From assembly GCA_045802495.1 (NCBI GenBank), contig JBJMQW010000254.1, positions 1-7,606 of the forward strand: a DNA stretch of 7,606 nt, read 5' to 3'. This DNA comes from AP-15 sp045802495 (GTDB lineage: Bacteria; Pseudomonadota; Alphaproteobacteria; ATCC43930; CGMCC-115725). Position 1 is the stretch's first letter, and every line of letters starts with the position of its first letter. Below, one piece after another: positions 1 through 5,159 of this stretch. The notes under the pieces were generated by a model, which was given only the letters and a program-made list of their open reading frames with translations, searched no databases and was not told where the DNA came from. The position numbers were made by a program, and so were the translations under genes.

Positions 1-639
1 CGAGACGCTCTGCCGCTCGCGCGTTGGTTCGCCCTTGACGTCGAGAAACTGCGTCCCGTGGGTCACCGGGTCAACGACGATGACGAATTGTGTCGGCAGC
101 TGCAGCGATAAAAGCGCCTTTTCGCCAGCCGGCAGCTCGATTGAATCAAGAACAATTTCTTCGATCAGCTGTTCGAGATCATTTGGAATATCGATTCCCG
201 AGCCCCAGAAGATCTGGCGAAAATATTCGACGAACGGAAGCTCGTGTGGATCGTGCGCGGCGATGCGACGAACGCGGCGGCTTATCGTGAAGGTGACCTC
301 CACCATTTCGTCGAGTGTCGGCCGGTAGCCGGCAGCGCATAGTGCGCAGTCGTACTCATCCTTGTTTACACTTTTCAATGTCGCGCTGCTGTCGAGCACA
401 CCGCCGCAGCCCGGGCACAGCACGTTCCACGACAGTTCGAATATGCCAAGACGCGCCGCATGCAGAAAGGCGGCGATCGCTCGCTCTTCGTCGAGCCCTT
501 TATTGGCTGCGAATTCTAGCACATTGACGCGGCACAGCTCGCGGTCCAGCCCATCTTGGACCAGCGCCTCAATAGCCGCTGCTGCCTCCGCATCAGCTGA
601 CTGCCGCAACAGCGGCAATAAATTTCGCGCTTCGCTCAT
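1..639 (-). CDS. Class III adenylate cyclase-family protein, N-terminal part (3' end outside window)
   Basis: The minus-strand frame is open from an ATG at 639-637 to base 1, giving 213 codons with no stop; the rest lies outside the window. The protein begins MSEARNLLPLLRQSAD and aligns without gaps to residues 1-213 of the neighbouring complete cyclase (2085-679). I count about 151 of 213 identical residues (about 71%). The four cysteines of the zinc-ribbon-like motif are kept (C75, C78, C98, C101). The visible part is the regulatory N-terminal region only (DUF5939-like by recollection of the family). A C-terminal cyclase domain is expected by homology but cannot be seen here. Its start lies 42 bases beyond the upstream gene's stop codon, so the two are probably co-transcribed. 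The ribosome binding site is weak: GGCGGA about 9 bases before the ATG. It is probably a cytosolic cAMP-forming enzyme or a divergent paralogue. Homology is clear; catalytic ability is unknown. Confidence 0.85.
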   Translation of the reverse strand, partial: MSEARNLLPLLRQSADAEAAAAIEALVQDGLDRELCRVNVLEFAANKGLDEERAIAAFLHAARLGIFELSWNVLCPGCGGVLDSSATLKSVNKDEYDCALCAAGYRPTLDEMVEVTFTISRRVRRIAAHDPHELPFVEYFRQIFWGSGIDIPNDLEQLIEEIVLDSIELPAGEKALLSLQLPTQFVIVVDPVTHGTQFLDVKGEPTRERQSVS

Positions 640-678
640 TGCAATATTGTCCGCCAAGAAGCCACATTTCCCGGTCGA

Positions 679-2085
679 CTACGGGATCTCATACACCGCC
701 ATCTCGTCGGCGAGACCGCGCAGCGCCCGTTGATGCGCTTCGGGTTTAAGCCCGCTGCCGGCGAGCAGGCTGGACGCCATCGGGTGAGTGACGACGGATT
801 TCGTCGCGAGGATCGAGCGCGAGTCGGCAAGACCCTGGACGCGCGCTGCAATATTCACCGTGCGCCCGAAATAGTCTTGGCGGTTGTCGAGCACGACCGC
901 CAGGCACGGCCCCTCATGAATGCCGATCTTCAGCAACAAGCCATGGCCATTGCGGGTGTCTCTGAGATCGCGCATCGCCTCACGCATGCGAAGCGCTGCT
1001 GCGACCGCCCGATCGGGGGTTGGGAACGTCGCCATCACGGCGTCGCCGCTGGTTTTGACCACCGCGCCCGCCTCGGCCGCAACGATCTCGTTCAACACCC
1101 GGAAGTGCGCCCTGACGAGGTCAAAGGCCGCCAGGTCGCCGACCTGCTCGTAGAGTTCGGTAGAGCCTCTGAGATCGGTGAACAGGAATGTCAGGCTGGT
1201 GATCTTCAGCCGCTGATCGACATCGATCATGTCGGCCCCATAGATATCGCGAAACACCTGGTTGGTCAGCAGCCGCTTCGCGGTCAGGAACGGCTTGCGC
1301 TTTGCGAGGAGTCGTTCGAGCTTTTCTCCGGCGACCCACAACCCCGGCAATACGCGGAAATCGGTGCGGTTCTCGAGAGAGAGGCGCAAGGGCCCGGGAT
1401 GCAGCTCGATGGTTTCGGTCGGCGTCCGCACCTTATCGAAGATCAGAGAGAGGTTCTGGCGCTCGCGCGTCGCCTCGCCCTTGACGGTGAGAAATTGGGT
1501 GGTGTGCGTGACCGGATCGAGGATGATCAGAAACTCTGCCGGCAGCTGCAGCGAGAGAAGAGCCTTGTCGCCGGGCGGCAGCTCGACCGTGTCTAAAGTG
1601 ATTTCCTGGATCACCTGATCGAGATTTTTCGGAAGATCAATCGCTGAGCTCCAGAATATCTGACGAAAATATTCAGCGATCGGCAGCTCCTGCGGATCGT
1701 GCGCACCGATCCTGCGCACCCGGCGGTTGACGGTGAACGTCACCTCGACGATCTCGTCCAGCACCGGCTCGTAGCCCGCCGCGCACCAGGCGCAATGATA
1801 CTGCTCTCGGTTCACGCTCTTCAGGGTGGTACTCGCATCGAGTACCCCGGCACAACTCGGGCACAGCACATTCCAGGAAAGCTCGAATATTCCGAGGCGG
1901 GCGGCGTGAAGGAAGGCGGTGATAGCGTGCTCTTCCTCAAGCCCCGTCTTTGCGGCGAAATCCAGCACATTGACGCGGCAGAGCGCCTGGTCCGGCGCGT
2001 CGCGGACCAACTCTTCGATCGCTGTCACGGTGCGAGGATCGGCCGACTGCTGTAACGATACAAACAGGTTGCGAGCTTCGCTCAT
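679..2085 (-). CDS. Class III adenylate cyclase with zinc-ribbon-containing N-terminal domain
   Basis: A 468-residue protein without a signal peptide or membrane segment, predicted to make cAMP from ATP in the cytosol. Residues 1 to about 290 form the N-terminal region (DUF5939-like). It contains a zinc-ribbon-like set, CPSC at 75-78 and CAWC at 98-101. Residues about 297-430 are the class III cyclase domain. Visible catalytic features are FTDLRGST (first metal aspartate D304), KTSGD (adenine-contacting K344, second metal aspartate D348), GIHEGP at 388-393, and DYFGRTVNIAAR (D404, N411, R415). The lysine/aspartate pair K344/D404 favours ATP over GTP. All key residues are present, so it should be active as a homodimer. 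The ATG at 2085 is preceded by AGGA about seven bases upstream, and the paralogue downstream starts with the same residues. It is divergent from the YafY regulator across a 185-base gap and probably heads a two-gene operon with the paralogue. What the N-terminal domain senses is unknown. Confidence 0.93.
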   Translation of the reverse strand: MSEARNLFVSLQQSADPRTVTAIEELVRDAPDQALCRVNVLDFAAKTGLEEEHAITAFLHAARLGIFELSWNVLCPSCAGVLDASTTLKSVNREQYHCAWCAAGYEPVLDEIVEVTFTVNRRVRRIGAHDPQELPIAEYFRQIFWSSAIDLPKNLDQVIQEITLDTVELPPGDKALLSLQLPAEFLIILDPVTHTTQFLTVKGEATRERQNLSLIFDKVRTPTETIELHPGPLRLSLENRTDFRVLPGLWVAGEKLERLLAKRKPFLTAKRLLTNQVFRDIYGADMIDVDQRLKITSLTFLFTDLRGSTELYEQVGDLAAFDLVRAHFRVLNEIVAAEAGAVVKTSGDAVMATFPTPDRAVAAALRMREAMRDLRDTRNGHGLLLKIGIHEGPCLAVVLDNRQDYFGRTVNIAARVQGLADSRSILATKSVVTHPMASSLLAGSGLKPEAHQRALRGLADEMAVYEIP

Positions 2086-2214
2086 CGCTGAGTCCTAATC
2101 CTCATTGCTGGGCGGCCAATTGCGGGCGCGCTTCGGGCCTGACACAGACGACCCGTCATCGCGATGCCGCCGTCACATGACTGATATTTGGTAACGAACG
2201 GGGTGGACGCCAGC

Positions 2215-2241
2215 TTGTCTGCCGCCACTTGTTGCCATAAT
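2215..2241 (+). promoter_or_regulatory. Possible promoter of the YafY-type regulator
   Basis: TTGTCT at 2215-2220 and CATAAT at 2236-2241 resemble -35 and -10 elements with a 15-base spacer, which is short. Transcription would begin near 2248, about 23 bases before the ATG at 2271. The match is approximate and rests on sequence resemblance only. I found no convincing promoter for the divergent cyclase genes in 2086-2270. Confidence 0.3.
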
Positions 2242-2252
2242 GCTGTCAGCAT
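2240..2252. promoter_or_regulatory. Perfect 13-bp palindrome, candidate operator
   Basis: ATGCTG-T-CAGCAT has perfect six-base arms around one central base. It overlaps the last bases of the putative -10 element and lies 18 bases before the ATG of the YafY-type regulator. Regulators of this kind often bind palindromes at their own promoters, so autorepression is a reasonable inference. The site also lies in the intergenic region shared with the adenylate cyclase genes, so it could affect both directions. No binding data can be read from the sequence. Confidence 0.4.
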
Positions 2253-2270
2253 CATCTGTGATTGCAGCTC

Positions 2271-2993
2271 ATGAGACGCGCCGACCGGCTCTTTCAGATC
2301 ATCCAGATCCTGCGCCGCACCTCAACGCCTGTGACCGCCGCGAGGCTGGCCGCCGAGCTTGAGACCTCGAAGCGGACCGTCTATCGCGACATTGCCGACC
2401 TGATCAGCCAACGGGTTCCGATCCGGGGCGAAGCCGGCGTTGGTTATGTGTTGGCGGCGGGGCTCGACCTGCCGCCGCTGATGCTGACACCCGACGAGAT
2501 CGAGGCGGCGGCGCTCGGCGCCCAGTGGGTAGCGCGCCACAGCGATCCGACGCTGGCGCGGGCGGCCGAGGATCTTATCGCCAAGATCGGCGCCGTCGTG
2601 CCCGAACGGCTGCGGCCTTATGTGCTGGAGCCGGTGACCGAAACCCCGCCGGCGCGAAACCTCGCCGCTGACGGTCTCGATATGGCGCGGGTGCGAAGCC
2701 ACATACACGCGGGCCGAAAGATCGCGCTGTGCTACCGCGATGAGCAAGGGCGCGAAAGCAGGCGCATCGTGTGGCCGGTGACGGTGGGCTACCTGGAGAC
2801 CGTCCGCCATTTGGTCGCGTGGTGCGAGCTGCGCCAGGACTTTCGGAGCTTCCGCACGGACCGGGTGACGGCAGCGGGATTTCTCGACGAGCGTTATCCC
2901 GAACGGCCGAGCGCGCTTCGGGCAAAATGGCGGCGCAGGCTGGAGGCTCTGAAGCGTGAAATGTCTCTTGCATCCGGTGTCGAGAACCGCTAG
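2271..2993 (+). CDS. YafY-family HTH/WYL-domain transcriptional regulator
   Basis: A 240-residue DNA-binding regulator. It starts MRRADRLFQIIQILRR, the typical opening of YafY-like proteins. Residues about 5-60 form an HTH_11 winged helix, with recognition-helix sequence TSKRTVYRDIADL. Residues about 135-205 form the WYL ligand-sensing domain, recognisable from RIVWPVTVGYL, HLVAWCELRQDFRSFRTDRV and flanking residues. The W-Y-L signature itself is degenerate here (VRHL). A TTG at 2262 would add three residues, but the ATG at 2271 fits the family start better; no strong ribosome binding site helps choose. The gene is divergent from the cyclase operon and 52 bases upstream of, and co-oriented with, the cupredoxin/FTR1 genes, so it could regulate either. 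WYL proteins often respond to nucleic acid or small-molecule ligands; the ligand here is unknown. Confidence 0.9.
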   Translation: MRRADRLFQIIQILRRTSTPVTAARLAAELETSKRTVYRDIADLISQRVPIRGEAGVGYVLAAGLDLPPLMLTPDEIEAAALGAQWVARHSDPTLARAAEDLIAKIGAVVPERLRPYVLEPVTETPPARNLAADGLDMARVRSHIHAGRKIALCYRDEQGRESRRIVWPVTVGYLETVRHLVAWCELRQDFRSFRTDRVTAAGFLDERYPERPSALRAKWRRRLEALKREMSLASGVENR

Positions 2994-2997
2994 GAAC

Positions 2998-3012
2998 TGC
3001 GAGTAATTCGCA
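2998..3012. promoter_or_regulatory. Fur-box-like 7-1-7 palindrome before the iron-uptake genes
   Basis: TGCGAGTAATTCGCA is a 15-base inverted repeat of 7-1-7 form: six of seven positions pair around a central A. This is the architecture of Fur-family boxes (compare TGATAATGATTATCA, which shares the TG...AT...CA skeleton). It lies 33 bases before the ATG of the cupredoxin gene. A weak promoter may sit just upstream: TTGCAT at 2968-2973 and TAGGAA at 2991-2996, with a 17-base spacer. Iron-dependent repression of the cupredoxin-FTR1 genes is inferred from position, shape and gene content. Another member of the Fur superfamily, such as Irr or Mur, could be the binder. Confidence 0.5.
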
Positions 3013-3045
3013 TTTGCCTCTCGTCACCTTTCCGTAAGGACCCTG

Positions 3046-3375
3046 ATGCTCCGTCTCACATTGGTGTCGCTCGGCCTGATTTTCGCTATCTGCGAAAATC
3101 TCGGAGCACAGGAATCAACCTACACGCTCGCCATCAAAGACCATATGTTCCAACCGACCGAGATAGAGATCCCTGCGGGTCGGAAAGTTGCATTGATCGT
3201 CAAGAATGAGGATCCCACTCCTGAGGAATTCGAAAGCATTCAACTCCGACGAGAAAAGGTGGTGCCCGGAGGTCAAGAGATCACGGTTTATATCGGGCCA
3301 TTGAAGCCGGGCCGATACGAGTTCTTTGGTGACTTCAACCCGAAGACGGCGCGTGGTCACATCGTCGTAAAGTAG
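3046..3375 (+). CDS. Periplasmic cupredoxin-fold protein of an FTR1 iron-uptake system (FtrB-like)
   Basis: A 109-residue exported protein. Residues 1-21 form a signal peptide with likely cleavage at LGA|QE. The rest is a single cupredoxin domain, recognisable from FQPTEIEIPAGRKVAL, KNEDPTPEEFES, and IGPLKPGRYEFFGDF to the C-terminus. The pattern PEEFES...REKVVPGG...FFGDFNPKTARG matches small cupredoxin-like proteins encoded beside FTR1 permeases, such as FtrB of FtrABCD systems. The mature protein has no cysteine, and the usual histidine and methionine copper ligands are replaced by acidic or other residues, so an ordinary type-1 copper site is not expected. It may bind or pass iron to the permease. 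A good ribosome binding site (AAGGA, five bases before the ATG) supports the start. FTR1 follows 15 bases after the stop, so they form an operon. Confidence 0.85.
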   Translation: MLRLTLVSLGLIFAICENLGAQESTYTLAIKDHMFQPTEIEIPAGRKVALIVKNEDPTPEEFESIQLRREKVVPGGQEITVYIGPLKPGRYEFFGDFNPKTARGHIVVK

Positions 3376-3390
3376 AGGGGAACAGCTTCG

Positions 3391-4239
3391 ATGCTTGCGA
3401 CAGCTATTGTCGTTTTTCGTGAGGTTCTCGAAGCAGCGTTGATCGTCAGCATCGTACTTGCGGCCAGCATGGGCGCGCGGGGTCGGGGATATTGGGTCGC
3501 AGTGGGGGTCGGGGCTGGCGTTATCGGAGCTAGCCTCGTCGCCTTCTTCGCGTCAAGTATAGCCGCCGCCCTATCCGGTGTTGGTCAGGAATTGTTCAAT
3601 GCAGCAATCCTGCTGCTCGCGGTTGCCATGCTTGGTTGGCACATCGTCTGGATGTCGCGACACGGCCGCGCGCTCGCGGCCTCGGCTCGGGCCATTGGCA
3701 ACGCTGTGATTTCCGGTGCGCGCCCGCTTTATGTCCTCGCGGTCGTCTGCGGTGTGGCTGTATTGCGCGAGGGATCGGAAACCGTGCTCTTCCTCTACGG
3801 CATTGCAGCGGGGGGCGGGATCGGTGCCGTTTCCCTGCTCGCCGGTGGGGCGCTCGGCCTCGCCGGGGGGATCGGCACTGGCGCGGTGCTGTATTTCGGG
3901 CTTTTGCGCATTCCCACGCAACGGCTGTTCGCGGTCACCAACTGGATGGTGCTGCTGCTCGCTGCGGGAATGGCAGCCCAAGCCGCGGGATTCCTGGTGC
4001 AGGCCGACCTGTTGCCGCCGCTCGGCGAGGCGGTGTGGGACAGCTCGGGTTTCCTGGCTGAGAACAGCCTTATCGGTAAGGCGCTACACACGCTGATCGG
4101 TTATGTCTCGCGCCCCGACGGAATCCAGATCCTATTCTACCTCGCCACGTTGCTCGGAATTTGGCTGCTGGCGCAATGGAGCGGCAGGGCCATACCGCCA
4201 CGCCCGCAGCCTTCCGCACGACATTCGGTCGTAACTTAG
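3391..4239 (+). CDS. FTR1-family high-affinity iron permease
   Basis: A 282-residue integral inner-membrane protein with about seven predicted hydrophobic helices (roughly residues 1-26, 36-58, 68-90, 112-126, 143-170, 184-205 and 243-263). It imports ferric iron, usually just produced by an oxidase. Both signature REXXE motifs are intact: REVLE at residues 10-14 in helix 1 and REGSE at 126-130. In yeast Ftr1 and bacterial EfeU these glutamates carry iron through the membrane. Length is normal for EfeU/FtrC-type permeases. A purine-rich ribosome binding site (GAGGGGA at 3375-3381) overlaps the cupredoxin gene's stop codon. The neighbours, a cupredoxin upstream and a multicopper oxidase downstream, support iron import coupled to oxidation. 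No EfeO, EfeB or ferredoxin-type FtrD partner is visible. The short hydrophilic C-terminal tail is ordinary. Confidence 0.93.
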   Translation: MLATAIVVFREVLEAALIVSIVLAASMGARGRGYWVAVGVGAGVIGASLVAFFASSIAAALSGVGQELFNAAILLLAVAMLGWHIVWMSRHGRALAASARAIGNAVISGARPLYVLAVVCGVAVLREGSETVLFLYGIAAGGGIGAVSLLAGGALGLAGGIGTGAVLYFGLLRIPTQRLFAVTNWMVLLLAAGMAAQAAGFLVQADLLPPLGEAVWDSSGFLAENSLIGKALHTLIGYVSRPDGIQILFYLATLLGIWLLAQWSGRAIPPRPQPSARHSVVT

Positions 4240-4253
4240 CGTCCTAACTTAGA
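4228..4253 (+). repeat. Tandem 13-base imperfect duplication at the FTR1 stop codon
   Basis: GTCGTAACTTAGC (4228-4240) is followed at once by GTCCTAACTTAGA (4241-4253), matching at 11 of 13 positions. The first unit encodes the last residues and the TAG stop of FTR1. The second is non-coding and keeps an in-phase TAACTTAG core. It looks like a small local duplication; no function is evident. Confidence 0.6.
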
Positions 4254-4255
4254 CT

Positions 4256-4270
4256 GGCGTGAAATTCGCC
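4256..4270. promoter_or_regulatory. Weak second Fur-box-like element before the outer-membrane protein gene
   Basis: GGCGTGAAATTCGCC matches the 15-base palindrome at 2998-3012 at 11 positions and has perfect four-base outer arms (GGCG/CGCC). Its inner positions do not pair. It lies 79 bases before the GTG start at 4350. If real, it would allow the second half of the locus its own iron-responsive control. The match could also be chance in GC-rich DNA. Confidence 0.25.
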
Positions 4271-4285
4271 CGGCGCTTGCGCCGG
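4270..4285 (+). other. RNA hairpin with CTTG tetraloop in the FTR1-barrel gap
   Basis: CCGGCG-CTTG-CGCCGG forms a perfect six-base-pair GC stem closed by a G-CUUG-C tetraloop, a known unusually stable loop type. It lies 31 bases after the FTR1 stop. It is followed by AGCCCTCTTTG, too poor in T for a convincing intrinsic terminator. It could be an mRNA-processing or stabilising element that separates expression of FTR1 from the downstream genes, or a weak terminator. Confidence 0.45.
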
Positions 4286-4349
4286 AGCCCTCTTTGCGAG
4301 GAAGAAATGAGAATGAAATTTAGTTGCATTCGTAGAATGAGAGTTGAAA

Positions 4350-5135
4350 GTGAAGAAATACGGATTCATGGCGCCGGTAGCGTGGTTGCTCTCCACCTTC
4401 GTGTTCGCTGTGCTCGGAGCAGGCTCTGCGGCGCACGCCCAATTGAAGGTGCGTTATCCGATCGTGGACTACCGAGAAGTAGAGATCGAGCATTTCGGCG
4501 ACATCACTTTCGACAAGCCAAAGAGCGGACTGAGCAACAATCAGCGCTACAACATTGAATATGGTTTTGGCCCGCTACCGAACTGGTTTATTGAGATCGG
4601 ACATGAACTCGCGGCCCCCAACGGCGAGAACATCACTTACGACGCAACCGAAATCGAGAGTTACGTACAACTGACACCGACAGGAAAATACTTCGGTGAT
4701 CTTGCGATGTTTGCTGAATACGAGCATCCACTCCACCGAGGCGACCCGAAATCCTTCACTTTCGGACCGCTGGCGCAGACCGAGTTCGGCGAGATCGCCG
4801 GGATCGGCGCGCTGCACACCTTGAACCTGCTGTTCACGAGGACGGTGGGCAATAACCGAACCGACGCAACGGCGCTCAATACCGCCTGGCAATCACGACT
4901 GTTGGTCAATCCACTGTTCCAGCCAGGCTTCGAGTATTATGGCCTGATCGACGAGATTATGAACCCAGGTAAAGCGGCCGATCAGCAGCACCGCATCGGG
5001 CCGGTGGTCGTCGGCGTCAACAATTTCGCGCCCTACGGCAAGCTCAAATACGAGGTCGGTTATCTCTTCGGACTGACTCAAGCTACGCCCCGCGGGACGG
5101 TGCGTTGGCGCCTCGAATTCGAGATTCCGTTCTAA
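4350..5135 (+). CDS. Exported protein of unknown function, probable outer-membrane beta-barrel
   Basis: I do not recognise the family. With the GTG at 4350 the product is 261 residues and begins MKKYGFMAPVAWLL, a typical signal peptide ending AHA|Q at residue 30. GAGAG six bases before this GTG supports it over the TTG at 4344; an in-frame stop at 4338 blocks anything further upstream. The mature protein has many alternating hydrophobic/polar aromatic stretches (for example NWFIEIGHEL, LAMFAEYEHPL, LLVNPLFQPGFEYYGL, LKYEVGYLFGLT) and ends RWRLEFEIPF. The C-terminal phenylalanine after alternating residues is the hallmark of BAM-inserted outer-membrane proteins. It has no cysteines and no haem motif. 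It sits between FTR1 and the oxidase, with 24 bases to the oxidase start, so a role in letting metal or substrate into the periplasm is plausible but inferred. A strictly periplasmic protein is the alternative. Confidence 0.8.
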   Translation: MKKYGFMAPVAWLLSTFVFAVLGAGSAAHAQLKVRYPIVDYREVEIEHFGDITFDKPKSGLSNNQRYNIEYGFGPLPNWFIEIGHELAAPNGENITYDATEIESYVQLTPTGKYFGDLAMFAEYEHPLHRGDPKSFTFGPLAQTEFGEIAGIGALHTLNLLFTRTVGNNRTDATALNTAWQSRLLVNPLFQPGFEYYGLIDEIMNPGKAADQQHRIGPVVVGVNNFAPYGKLKYEVGYLFGLTQATPRGTVRWRLEFEIPF

Positions 5136-5159
5136 CGCAGCATTCTATTGGAGAGGGGG

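Noticed and set aside
730..1596. Long plus-strand open frame (288 codons) opposite the adenylate cyclase
   Set aside because: It mirrors a gene with intact catalytic motifs on the other strand. Its Arg/Asp/His-rich product resembles no family and looks like a GC-rich antisense shadow.
2172..2181. CRP-type site around GTCACATGAC in the divergent gap
   Set aside because: The short palindrome is real, but the TGTGA-N6-TCACA pattern is not met: the left half matches at only one position.
3571..4061. Open frames on both strands inside the FTR1 gene (3571-3981 minus, 3636-4061 plus)
   Set aside because: They are shadows of a clear membrane permease with both REXXE motifs; the products are Arg/Pro-rich with no recognisable domain.
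4259..4558. Frame from 4259 as a separate protein-coding gene
   Set aside because: Most of it overlaps the barrel gene out of frame and is Arg-rich with no domain. Only its internal ATG at 4307 with a strong ribosome binding site is kept, as a possible leader.
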